From: Nostoc sp. ATCC 43529 | Lineage (GTDB): Bacteria > Cyanobacteriota > Cyanobacteriia > Cyanobacteriales > Nostocaceae | Assembly: GCA_003326205.1 (NCBI GenBank) | Contig: LWTK01000035.1 | Span: forward strand, 1-64,000 | Reading direction: 5' to 3' | DNA length: 64,000 nucleotides | Shown: positions 38,218-45,973 of the stretch, piece after piece | Numbering within the stretch: the stretch's first letter is position 1 | Layout of the letters: each line of letters opens with the position of its first letter | Position numbers and translations under genes: made by a program | Notes under the pieces: generated by a model | Told to the model about the DNA's origin: nothing | The model's input: only the letters and a program-made list of their open reading frames with translations | Database searches by the model: none

Positions 38218-38441
38218 GGGCACAACATTGTTCATTGGTGTCAACTTAACCTGAAACCCGCTTTGTGACAAGGTTTTGCCCTCACCCCCAGCCCCTCTCC
38301 CAAAGGGAGAGGGGAGCCAGAGATTAATTCCCCTTCTCCTGCGGGAGAAGGGGTTAGGGGATGAGGGCGTGAGGGATATGCAAAACGCCTGTCCGATATA
38401 GCTTTGAACTTAAGTTGACACGAATGAACATTGTTGTGCCC
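38218..38441. repeat. Nested inverted-repeat element
   Basis: The outer arms GGGCACAACATTGTTCATTG...GTCAACTTAA and the inverted TTAAGTTGAC...CAATGTTGTGCCC-type arm face each other across about 160 bases. Inside lies another dispersed element, CCCTCACCCCCAGCCCCTCT with CCCCTTCTCCTGCGGGAGAAG and GGGGTTAGGGGATGAGGGC. One MITE-like repeat seems to have landed inside another. Confidence 0.7.
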
Positions 38442-38570
38442 CTACGAGGATCTCTACCTCACTTTATATGACAATGGCAAAAGCGATCGCTCTTGGAAGT
38501 TGTCAAATCATGTAGTACGTCAATATGCGATAAGGTAAGGGTATTACAGCCTGCTCTCATCACTGTAAAA

Positions 38571-40199
38571 ATGAATAATATTGAATCTGTAATTAAAGCT
38601 ATTGCTTCTGCTGCTGTTTCTCCAATCATAAATACTGTTCAGCGTAACAAAACTGTAATTGAAATTAAAGAAAAGTTAGGAATTAATTCAGCACAGCCTC
38701 CAGAAAAATTTGACGATGTTTATGCTCACGCTTTAGTCGAGTATGGTTTTGAAGTAAAGGATGATTTTGATGAAACTCAGCTTGGGCTTAACCTCAAGTT
38801 TTTTAATAATCAAAAAGTAAAAAAGCTTTTTTATCAAACTTTTTCATCAGCACAGATATTAGATTACAATTACCAAGAATGGAATCCATTAAGAGATGAA
38901 GCACAAAAAGACAGAATAGATGTTTTGCAGGTTGAAAAATTCCATCAAGTTTTTGTAAATGTAGCAAGACGCTCTCTCAATCCAGGGCAACATATAAGTA
39001 ATTATGAACTTCAAAAACGCTTCCAAAAACCTACAGAACCTCTACAAGAGTCACTTTATCCAGATGAGTTTAAAGCGTTAATTGAAGAAAAAACTAAGGC
39101 ATTTTGCGGGCGGGTGTTTGTATTTAATGAGTTTGAGAATTTCCTTGAAAAGCATCCTAAAGGTTATTTTACTGTGATTGGGGATGCGGGGATGGGGAAA
39201 AGTGCGATCGCAGCCCAATCTGTATTTAAATACAAAGCTATTTGCTACTTCAATATTCGCGCAGAAGGTCGCAACACACCAGAACAATTTTTGCAAAGTA
39301 TTCGTCAACAATTGATTAATCGCTATCAGTTACAAAATGCAGAAAATGATAATTTACCTACTTTGCTGACGAAAGTTAGTGAAAAGCTGGTAGCTGGCGA
39401 TCGTTTGATAATTGTAGTTGATGCTCTTGATGAAGTCGAGCAATCAGGGTCAAGAAATCTTTTATATTTACCCCAACATTTGCCAGACAGAATATATTTT
39501 CTACTAACTAGGCGGCGCTATGCACAAAATGAAAAGCGCTTGTTCACTGAAGGAGTTACCCAGCAAGAGTTAAATTTAACAGATAAGCAGTATGAAAAAT
39601 ATAATCATAAAGATGTCAAAGATTATATTAGCTCATTCATCAATGATGAGCCAGAACATGGTCGTCTGAAGACATGGATTCAAGAACGCAAGATTTTACC
39701 ACTATATTTTATTGAACAGGTAGCACAAAAAAGTGAAAACAATTTTATGTACCTCTACTATGTCTTACCAAGTATTACTACAGAAGATTATCAAGACTTA
39801 AGTTTAGAAGCTTTACCTGATGGACTTCAAGATTATTATCAACAGCATTGGCAGCGGATGGGAATGGAAACTCCCCAGAAACGGACAAATACAATTATTC
39901 TTTGTGTACTGGTTGAGGTAGGAAAACCAATTTCTTGTAAATCCATTGCCCGCATCACTAGTAGAGATGAAAATGATATTTGGGAAATCTTAAATAAGTG
40001 GCTGGAATTTTTGAGACCACAAAAACAAGATCGGGAAGAATACTATTCAATCTATCACCAAAGTTTTGCAGATTTCCTTCGCAACCGACCTAGTCTCAAA
40101 AAAGAAAAAAGAAGTAATAATATTGATTGGCAAGAGGTTCAACGTCTGATTTCTGACTCTAATGATAAATTATGGGCAAATCTCAAATCCGGTGACTGA
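38571..40199 (+). CDS. NACHT/STAND-type ATPase with unidentified N-terminal domain
   Basis: From ATG 38571 the product has 542 residues. An N-terminal region of about 150 residues (possible effector or adaptor) matches nothing I know. It is followed by a P-loop NTPase with Walker A GDAGMGKSAIA at residue 204, Walker B LIIVVDALDE near residue 280 and sensor-like YFLLTRRR. A winged-helix-like part ends at YSIYHQSFADFLRNR. This is the NACHT-like ATPase of cyanobacterial NTPase-WD40 proteins. A longer frame from TTG 38493 is less likely. The stop is two bases before the WD40 gene, so ATPase and sensor are separate but co-translated. Confidence 0.85.
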   Translation: MNNIESVIKAIASAAVSPIINTVQRNKTVIEIKEKLGINSAQPPEKFDDVYAHALVEYGFEVKDDFDETQLGLNLKFFNNQKVKKLFYQTFSSAQILDYNYQEWNPLRDEAQKDRIDVLQVEKFHQVFVNVARRSLNPGQHISNYELQKRFQKPTEPLQESLYPDEFKALIEEKTKAFCGRVFVFNEFENFLEKHPKGYFTVIGDAGMGKSAIAAQSVFKYKAICYFNIRAEGRNTPEQFLQSIRQQLINRYQLQNAENDNLPTLLTKVSEKLVAGDRLIIVVDALDEVEQSGSRNLLYLPQHLPDRIYFLLTRRRYAQNEKRLFTEGVTQQELNLTDKQYEKYNHKDVKDYISSFINDEPEHGRLKTWIQERKILPLYFIEQVAQKSENNFMYLYYVLPSITTEDYQDLSLEALPDGLQDYYQQHWQRMGMETPQKRTNTIILCVLVEVGKPISCKSIARITSRDENDIWEILNKWLEFLRPQKQDREEYYSIYHQSFADFLRNRPSLKKEKRSNNIDWQEVQRLISDSNDKLWANLKSGD

Positions 40200-40201
40200 A
40201 G

Positions 40202-42541
40202 ATGAATAGTTTTGCTGAAAAATTTGTCCAGTTATCCTTAAGCGACCAGCGAACCATCCTCATTGACCCTCATGTTAAAGCCAAGACAGGAAATTGGAAA
40301 ACATTTTATGAAAGAATGACTGATTTTGATTTTATCAATGCTAAAATCAACCATTCTGATTTTGGCGTGCAGTCATTAATTGAGGATTATGATTTAATTA
40401 ACGACTCCGAACTATTAAGCAAGCCAGAATATCATGCAAAGCAAATCAAAACGCTGAAATTGATTCAAGAAGCATTGCAGCTGTCAAGGCATATCTTAGT
40501 AAAAGATAAAATGCAACTGGCTGGGCAATTGTGGGGGCGAATGCAGGACTTTACAATACCGGAAATTCGAGCAATGCTCAAAGTAGCAAAGCAGGAAGTT
40601 TTACCTTGGTTGCGTCCGTTAACATCTAACTTAACTTCCCCTGGAGGCAGTTTACTTCTCACCCTCATAGATCATAGCAACAGGGTAAGAGCAGTAGCCC
40701 TCACCCCCGATGGCAAGCAGGTGATTTCTGCTTCTGATGACAACACACTCAAACTCTGGAATCTAAAAACTGGGGCGGTTGAGCGGACTTTTAAAGGTCA
40801 CAGTGGCTCGGTATATGCAGTAGTCCTCACCCCCGATGGCAAGCGGCTGATTTGTGCTTCATCTGACAAGACACTCAAACTCTGGAATCTGGAAACTGGG
40901 GAGGTTGAGCGGACTTTTAATGGTCATAGCAGCACGGTAAGAGCAGTAGCCCTCACCCCCGATGGCAAGCAGGTGATTTCTGCTTCATCTGACAGGACAC
41001 TCAAACTCTGGAATCTGGAAACTGGCCAGCATGAACGTACTTTTATTGGTCATAGCGACTGGGTAAGAGCAGTAGTCTTCACCGCCGATGGCAAGCGGGT
41101 GATTTCTGCTTCTGATGACAGGACACTCAAACTCTGGAATCTGGAAACTGGCCAGCATGAACGTACTTTTATTGGTCATAGCAGCACGGTATATGCAGTA
41201 GTCCTCACCCCTGATGGCAAGCGGCTGATTTCTGCTTCATCTGACAAGACACTCAAACTCTGGAATCTAAAAACTGGGGAGGTTGAGCGGACTTTTAATG
41301 GTCATAGCCACTGGGTAAGAGCAGTAGCCCTCACCCCCGATGGCAAGCGAGTGATTTCTGCTTCTGATGACAACACACTCAAACTCTGGAATCTAAAAAC
41401 TGGTAAGGATGAGCGGACTTTTAATGGTCATAACCACTGGGTAAGAGCAGTAGCCCTCACCCCTGATGGCAAGCGGCTGATTTCTGCTTCTGATGACAAC
41501 ACACTCAAACTCTGGAATCTGGAAACTGGTAAGGATGAGCGGACTTTTAATGGTCATAGCAGCACGGTAAGAGCAGTAGCCCTCACCCCCGATGGCAAGC
41601 GGCTGATTTCTACTTCTGATGACAACACACTCAAACTCTGGAATCTGGAAACTGGGGAGGTTGAGCGGACTTTTAATGGTCATAGCAGCACGGTAAGAGC
41701 AGTAGCCCTCACCCCTGATGGCAAGTGGCTGATTTCTGCTTCTGATGACAACACACTCAAACTCTGGAATCTGGAAACTGGTAAGGATGAGCGGACTTTT
41801 AATGGTCATAGCAGCACGGTAAGAGTAGTAGCCCTCACCCCCGATGGCAAGCAGGTGATTTCTGCTTCATCTGACAGGACACTCAAACTTTGGAATCTAA
41901 AAACTGGGAAGGTTGAGCAGACTTTTAATGGTCATAGCGACTGGGTAAGAGCAGTAGTCCTTACCCCCGATGGCAAGCGGCTGATTTCTGCTTCATCTGA
42001 CAGGACACTCAAACTCTGGAATCTGGAAACTGGCCAGCATGAACGGACTTTTAATGGTCATAGCCACTGGGTAAGAGCAGTAGCCCTCACCCCCGAAGGC
42101 AAGCGAGTGATTTCTGCTTCTGATGACAACACACTCAAACTCTGGAATCTGGAAACTGGTAAGGATGAGCGGACTTTTAATGGTCATAGCAGCACGGTAT
42201 ATGCAGTAGTCCTCACCCCTGATGGCAAGCGAGTGATTTCTTCTTCATCTGACAGGACACTCAAACTCTGGAATCTGGAAACTGGCCAGCATGAACGGAC
42301 TTTTAATGGTCATAGCGACTCGGTAAATGCAGTAGCCCTTACCGCTGATGGCAAGCGAGTGATTTCTGCTTCTGATGACAGGACACTCAAACTCTGGAAT
42401 CTGGAAACTGGCAAAGAAATTGCCACTTTTACAGGAGAGGCTCCATTTCATTGCTGCGCTGTTGCACTTGATGGCGTGACAATTGTGGCTGGCGACTCTT
42501 CAGGGAGAGTGCATTTTTTCCAGTTGGAGAATGTCGAATAA
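40202..42541 (+). CDS. Highly repetitive WD40 protein (sensor partner of STAND ATPase)
   Basis: This 779-residue protein starts with a helical region of about 150 residues (YERMTDFDFINAKI, LIEDYDLIND, LAGQLWGRM, EVLPWLRPLT). In fused cyanobacterial NTPase-WD40 proteins this region links the ATPase to the repeats. Then come 14 canonical WD40 repeats of exactly 42 residues (DGKRVISASDDNTLKLWNLE pattern) and a degenerate fifteenth. That is enough for two seven-bladed propellers. Variable residues cluster at fixed positions: the two residues after HS, the S/D-D-N/R/K turn and the two residues after TG. A ligand-recognition role is inferred. Confidence 0.9.
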   Translation: MNSFAEKFVQLSLSDQRTILIDPHVKAKTGNWKTFYERMTDFDFINAKINHSDFGVQSLIEDYDLINDSELLSKPEYHAKQIKTLKLIQEALQLSRHILVKDKMQLAGQLWGRMQDFTIPEIRAMLKVAKQEVLPWLRPLTSNLTSPGGSLLLTLIDHSNRVRAVALTPDGKQVISASDDNTLKLWNLKTGAVERTFKGHSGSVYAVVLTPDGKRLICASSDKTLKLWNLETGEVERTFNGHSSTVRAVALTPDGKQVISASSDRTLKLWNLETGQHERTFIGHSDWVRAVVFTADGKRVISASDDRTLKLWNLETGQHERTFIGHSSTVYAVVLTPDGKRLISASSDKTLKLWNLKTGEVERTFNGHSHWVRAVALTPDGKRVISASDDNTLKLWNLKTGKDERTFNGHNHWVRAVALTPDGKRLISASDDNTLKLWNLETGKDERTFNGHSSTVRAVALTPDGKRLISTSDDNTLKLWNLETGEVERTFNGHSSTVRAVALTPDGKWLISASDDNTLKLWNLETGKDERTFNGHSSTVRVVALTPDGKQVISASSDRTLKLWNLKTGKVEQTFNGHSDWVRAVVLTPDGKRLISASSDRTLKLWNLETGQHERTFNGHSHWVRAVALTPEGKRVISASDDNTLKLWNLETGKDERTFNGHSSTVYAVVLTPDGKRVISSSSDRTLKLWNLETGQHERTFNGHSDSVNAVALTADGKRVISASDDRTLKLWNLETGKEIATFTGEAPFHCCAVALDGVTIVAGDSSGRVHFFQLENVE
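40672..42440 (+). repeat. 126-base coding tandem repeats, 14 units
   Basis: The WD40 units are nearly identical at DNA level, for example CTCAAACTCTGGAATCTGGA and ACTTTTAATGGTCATAGC recur in almost every unit. Such low silent divergence means recent duplication or ongoing gene conversion between units. Confidence 0.95.
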
Positions 42542-42544
42542 AAT

Positions 42545-43603
42545 ATGAACACTTCACCTCGACCCCCAACGCCAATCAATACTCCTTCCTACCCAAGAGA
42601 ATTTCAACAAGTCATTCTGGAAAAAACTCAAAACTTTGTCGATCGCACCTTCGTCTTCACTGCCATCTCCAACTTTCTCCAGCGTCACAACCGTGGTTAC
42701 TTTACCATAGTTGGCGCACCCGGTAGCGGCAAAAGTGCCATCCTCGCCAAGTACGTCCAAGAAAATCCCCACGTTATCTATTACAATGCCCAACTACCGG
42801 GTAAAAATCGCGCTGAGGAATTTCTCACATCCACCTGCGCCCAACTTGCCCGGACTTCTGGCGATACGTCTTTATATTCTCTCCTCCAGCAAGTCAGCGA
42901 CCAACTAAACCCAGGGCAAAAGTTGATTATTGCCATTGATGCCTTAGACGCTATTGACACCAGCCACCAAAGCATAGGCTCAAATATCTTTTATCTTCCC
43001 AGATATCTACCCCAAGGAGTGTATTTTCTCCTCACCCGTCGCCCCTTCCTGAAAACAAAATCCGGTTTATTAATAGAAGCACCTTCCCAAGTTCTCGACT
43101 TGGCAGCGTACCCAGAACAAAACCGCGAGGATATCGAATCATATATTCGGTGCTATGTCAATAATGACGAAGAACTCGTAGCACAGCTAATAGCCTACAG
43201 CGAAAACAATTTCATGTACCTCAGCCAGATTTTACCTGCTATCTCTCACAGCGAAGCGTTAGCGAGTCATCGAGCGTCGGAGTTTGATGGACTCCCCCGT
43301 GGTTTAGAGGCTTATTATCGACAGCATTTAGACAAAATGATTCCTGCAAATTTGCCAAGCCTTGAGAGGGAATTGAAGTTATCCGTGCTAAAGGTGTTAG
43401 CGGAAGTTTCATTATCACCAGAAGCGATTGCTAGCAGAATTGATGTTGATGAATATGATGTTGAAGAGGTTTTGGAAGATTGGCGCGAGTTTTTAAGGCT
43501 GGAGGAAGTTGATGGAGAAATTCGTTACGGTGTTTATCATTGGAGTTTTGGGGATTTTTTACAACGGTTTTTAGGGACTAATGGTCTGTCCCAAAAGTTT
43601 TGA
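42545..43603 (+). CDS. Second NACHT/STAND-type ATPase, short form
   Basis: This 352-residue ATPase is a divergent paralogue of the protein at 38571-40199. YPREFQQVILEKTQNFVDRT, GAPGSGKSAILA (residues about 57-68), LIIAIDALDAID, SENNFMYLSQILPAI and YGVYHWSFGDFL match its homologues in order. It lacks the 150-residue N-terminal region and has no repeat domain. It starts three bases after the WD40 stop, so the three genes form one operon. It may be a second ATPase subunit that shares the WD40 partner, or an inhibitor or decoy. No function has been assigned that I know. Confidence 0.85.
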   Translation: MNTSPRPPTPINTPSYPREFQQVILEKTQNFVDRTFVFTAISNFLQRHNRGYFTIVGAPGSGKSAILAKYVQENPHVIYYNAQLPGKNRAEEFLTSTCAQLARTSGDTSLYSLLQQVSDQLNPGQKLIIAIDALDAIDTSHQSIGSNIFYLPRYLPQGVYFLLTRRPFLKTKSGLLIEAPSQVLDLAAYPEQNREDIESYIRCYVNNDEELVAQLIAYSENNFMYLSQILPAISHSEALASHRASEFDGLPRGLEAYYRQHLDKMIPANLPSLERELKLSVLKVLAEVSLSPEAIASRIDVDEYDVEEVLEDWREFLRLEEVDGEIRYGVYHWSFGDFLQRFLGTNGLSQKF

Positions 43604-44051
43604 GAGGTTCGTAGTAAGCACAAAGCGTGCTTAAACATTATAGGACTAAAGTCCTTACTACAAACATATTTATCCCTCACTGCCTCCCTCATGCCCACGT
43701 ACTAGTGAAAATTGGTGAGAGAGTTGACCTAAGGAACATCCTAGAGTGAAGATAATAGGGTTATATCTGTTGCCAAAGTAGTAAAGACATCTGAATATCG
43801 CTGGATTTTTTTCGTTTCCCTGATTTTGGGGTATGAAGCGGAGGATAAGGGCGATAAACATTAACGCGGCAAAAAACTTAGAAAAGTATGCACGGATGGC
43901 TAAAACGTGCCTGGACGCGGAGGGTTAAATGCGCCGTCGCACCCCTGTGAAGCGTCAAGAAATAGCTGATTAAATCAAATTTTAGGCGGTTTAATCATAT
44001 ATTTTGTAGCAGATACTTGTGGAAAAGCAAATGCTAGGTGTAAATGTGGTT
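43604..44051. other. Intergenic region with inverted repeat
   Basis: The 448-base gap starts with an inverted repeat (GTAGTAAGCACAAAGCG / GGACTAAAGTCCTTACTAC, 43608-43665), a dispersed Nostocales type. The rest holds no recognisable gene. The right end should contain the ftrV promoter. Confidence 0.55.
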
Positions 44052-44273
44052 ATGAAAGTTGGCGATCGCGTGCGGGTTAAAAATTCGGTGGTAATCTATC
44101 ATCATCCAGAACATCGAAATCAGGCTTTTGACCTCAAAGGTACAGAAGGCGAAGTCATAGGTATTGTCACTGAATGGCAAGGTAGACCTGTAAGCGCCAA
44201 TCTGCCGATTTTAGTCCAGTTTACTAAAAAATTTAAAGCTCATTTACGTGAAAATGAATTAGAAGTCATTTAA
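44052..44273 (+). CDS. ftrV: Ferredoxin-thioredoxin reductase, variable chain
   Basis: The 73-residue product (from ATG 44052) is the variable alpha subunit of ferredoxin-thioredoxin reductase, which passes photosynthetic electrons from ferredoxin to thioredoxin. The sequence MKVGDRVRVKNSVVIYHHPE, EGEVIGIVTEWQGRPVSANL and KFKAHLRENELEVI follows the SH3-like family pattern. GTG 44019 and ATG 44031 are in-frame alternatives, but the family normally starts at the residue chosen here. The catalytic subunit gene ftrC is not next to it. Confidence 0.94.
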   Translation: MKVGDRVRVKNSVVIYHHPEHRNQAFDLKGTEGEVIGIVTEWQGRPVSANLPILVQFTKKFKAHLRENELEVI

Positions 44274-44274
44274 T

Positions 44275-44496
44275 TCATCGGCGGCGAAACCACTGGAAAA
44301 TATTCAGTTCGCCGCGCATTTTTTGTAAGTCTTGGCGGTTACGTTCTGCTGTAGAGTAATACCATTCACAATAACGCCGAAACTCTGCCCGCGTCTGAAC
44401 TTCATGATAAAACTGATGGGTTGTCTGGTAAGTTGCAAAGCCTTCCTCAATTTGGGGTTGAGGTGATGGAATAATATAAGGTAAATTTTTAGACAT
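44275..44496 (-). CDS. Small conserved hypothetical protein
   Basis: From ATG 44496 the product has 73 residues, with a proline-rich start (MSKNLPYIIPSPQPQIEEGF) and an aromatic, basic C-terminal half (EFRRYCEWYYSTAERN, ending FQWFRRR). It starts 8 bases after the YdcF-like gene stop and converges with ftrV with a one-base gap. The longer frame from 44526 would overlap the upstream gene. No family is recognised; such small proteins are common next to membrane genes in cyanobacteria. Confidence 0.65.
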   Translation of the reverse strand: MSKNLPYIIPSPQPQIEEGFATYQTTHQFYHEVQTRAEFRRYCEWYYSTAERNRQDLQKMRGELNIFQWFRRR

Positions 44497-44504
44497 AATC
44501 TTAA

Positions 44505-45296
44505 TTAAAGCCAACCGCGTAACCAATACACAAAAGAACCAATATACTCTTTTAAAGCGGTGGTAAATTGGTGCAAATTGTCGGTATCAGGTAATAAATT
44601 CAGTATAGCGGCTTTGGGAGTGCTGCCGAGTTCTTGCAGTTCGCCCTGGCTGACAAGAAAATCAGTCGGTGCAGGAATAACGTTAATTCCTTGACGTTGA
44701 AAAATCTTGAGCGATCGCGGCATATGCATTGCTGAAGTTACCAATAATACTTGTTTTATGCCACGCCCTTCCAGAATTTTTCGGACATTTACAGCATTTT
44801 CATAAGTATTTAAAGATAATGGTTCCTGGATAATTGCCTGAGAGGGAATACCAATAGATGTGAGGATTGTTGCCATATCTGCCGATTCTGGCGAACCGCT
44901 ACCACGCCAATCGATGCGCCCACCGCTGAGGATAATTAAGGGTGCTTTTTTTTGCCGATAAAGTTGGGCGGCGTAAATGACGCGATCGCCTGATTCACTC
45001 AAATCAACGGTAGGTCTGGGAGGAAAAGCTGATTTGGTAGCGCCACCCAAAACCACAATGGCTTCTGCATTCGGTATTTGGGCGCTTGGAATATTTTGCC
45101 ATTCTAGCGATCGCACTAGCGATTTAGCAATCCAAGCATTGCTGCAAAATAGCAGTAAAGTTAGTGCCAGAGTAATTGCGATCGCTGCGATGCGCGGTCG
45201 TTTCCACAATGTGACTAATGCTACTATCAAACTTACACAAGCCAGCCCTAGTGGATAAAAAAATAGCGGCAGTAATTTAGAAAGATATAAAAACAT
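44505..45296 (-). CDS. YdcF/ElyC-like (DUF218) membrane protein
   Basis: From ATG 45296 the 263-residue protein has an N-terminal pair of hydrophobic helices (MFLYLSKLLPLFFYPLGLAC, then ALVTLWKR...) and a DUF218 domain: AEAIVVLGGAT, RVIYAAQLYRQKKAPLIILSGG, SLNTYENAVNVRKIL and LLVTSAMHMPRS. The E. coli relatives YdcF and ElyC affect envelope and peptidoglycan processes. A longer frame back to 45644 exists but reads through a repeat and another gene, so I reject it. The upstream 160 bases are repeats. Confidence 0.88.
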   Translation of the reverse strand: MFLYLSKLLPLFFYPLGLACVSLIVALVTLWKRPRIAAIAITLALTLLLFCSNAWIAKSLVRSLEWQNIPSAQIPNAEAIVVLGGATKSAFPPRPTVDLSESGDRVIYAAQLYRQKKAPLIILSGGRIDWRGSGSPESADMATILTSIGIPSQAIIQEPLSLNTYENAVNVRKILEGRGIKQVLLVTSAMHMPRSLKIFQRQGINVIPAPTDFLVSQGELQELGSTPKAAILNLLPDTDNLHQFTTALKEYIGSFVYWLRGWL

Positions 45297-45298
45297 AT

Positions 45299-45461
45299 TG
45301 GGTATTAGGGACTGGGGACTAGTGATTGGGGACTGGGGATTGGACATTGGGCATTGGGGATTGGGCATTGGGCATTGAGAGTTATTTTCCTTATCTACCT
45401 TGTCTTCCTTGCCCCCAGTCCCTAGTACCCAATCACCAGTCCCCAGTCCCCAATCCCTATC
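45299..45461. repeat. Inverted GGGACTG/CAGTCCC repeat tracts
   Basis: GGGACTGGGGACTAGTGATT and GGGCATTGGGG repeats (45305-45384) are followed by an inverted CCCCAGTCC...CCAGTCCCCAGTCCCC tract (45412-45458). Together they could form a long hairpin between two minus-strand genes. Confidence 0.8.
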
Positions 45462-45960
45462 TTTGCCAAAACCTGAAATTAACACTTCCACTAGTACGAC
45501 GGGAACGGCGGGTGGGTCTTCTTCTTTGGCGTTTGTTGATCCTTTCGTTGGATTCTTCAATTGCAGTTTCTGGTGATTCTTCAACTTGCAATTGAGTTTT
45601 AGCTTCTTCTTTACTTCCCCACCAAGCGGTAATCCAACCTCCACCCAAAGCGGCTATTGCACCCAGGAAGATACTCATGGGTGCAGGATACCCCACAGCT
45701 ACAAAGCCAAGCATGAAAAATAACCAATATTTCAGTCCTGTATCAACGCCATCAGAGGAGGCTACAGTTGAGGCCTGAGGACTATTATTGGTTGCATTTG
45801 TAATCCAGCTTAAGATGAAACCCCCCAAAATTCCTAAGAAGATGCTCAGGGGTACAGCCGAGCCGGTCATGATTAATATAAATGCTAGAAATGCCCCAAA
45901 TAATAGTTGAGAAAAGAAACTGGGAGAAATAGTAAAAAAGTCGTTCTTTTTGTCTGCCAT
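45457..45960 (-). CDS. Hypothetical membrane protein with basic tail
   Basis: This 167-residue protein has four hydrophobic stretches arranged as two similar pairs (VPLSIFLGILGGFILSWITN and APMSIFLGAIAALGGGWITA look like an internal duplication). A charged linker and an arginine-rich C-terminus (RRRPTRRSRRTSG) follow. It lies directly downstream of the phosphotransferase/kinase fusion gene, with only 13 bases between them. The C-terminus runs into the repeat tract. It is likely a cyanobacterial membrane protein of unknown function. Confidence 0.75.
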   Translation of the reverse strand: MADKKNDFFTISPSFFSQLLFGAFLAFILIMTGSAVPLSIFLGILGGFILSWITNATNNSPQASTVASSDGVDTGLKYWLFFMLGFVAVGYPAPMSIFLGAIAALGGGWITAWWGSKEEAKTQLQVEESPETAIEESNERINKRQRRRPTRRSRRTSGSVNFRFWQR

Positions 45961-45973
45961 AAAGTAAAAAAAG

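Larger units (their letters stand above)
37580..38570. other. Repeat-filled intergenic region before the STAND cassette
   Basis: This 990-base stretch has no supported gene. In order it holds a fragment with GAGGCTGCGCCAACGG/AAGGCTTCGCCTACG type palindromes (37735-37790), a 21-base tandem array (37822-38033), a HIP1-containing segment, and a nested inverted repeat (38218-38441). A HIP1 octamer near 38482 precedes the cassette. Promoters for the three-gene cassette probably lie in 38445-38570. Confidence 0.6.

Noticed and set aside
40985..42451. Minus-strand ORFs opposite the WD40 gene
   Set aside because: They mirror the 126-base coding repeats and have no independent support.
45297..45644. 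N-terminal extension of the YdcF-like protein
   Set aside because: The longer frame translates an intergenic GGGACTG repeat and overlaps the next gene. ATG 45296 directly opens the membrane helix.
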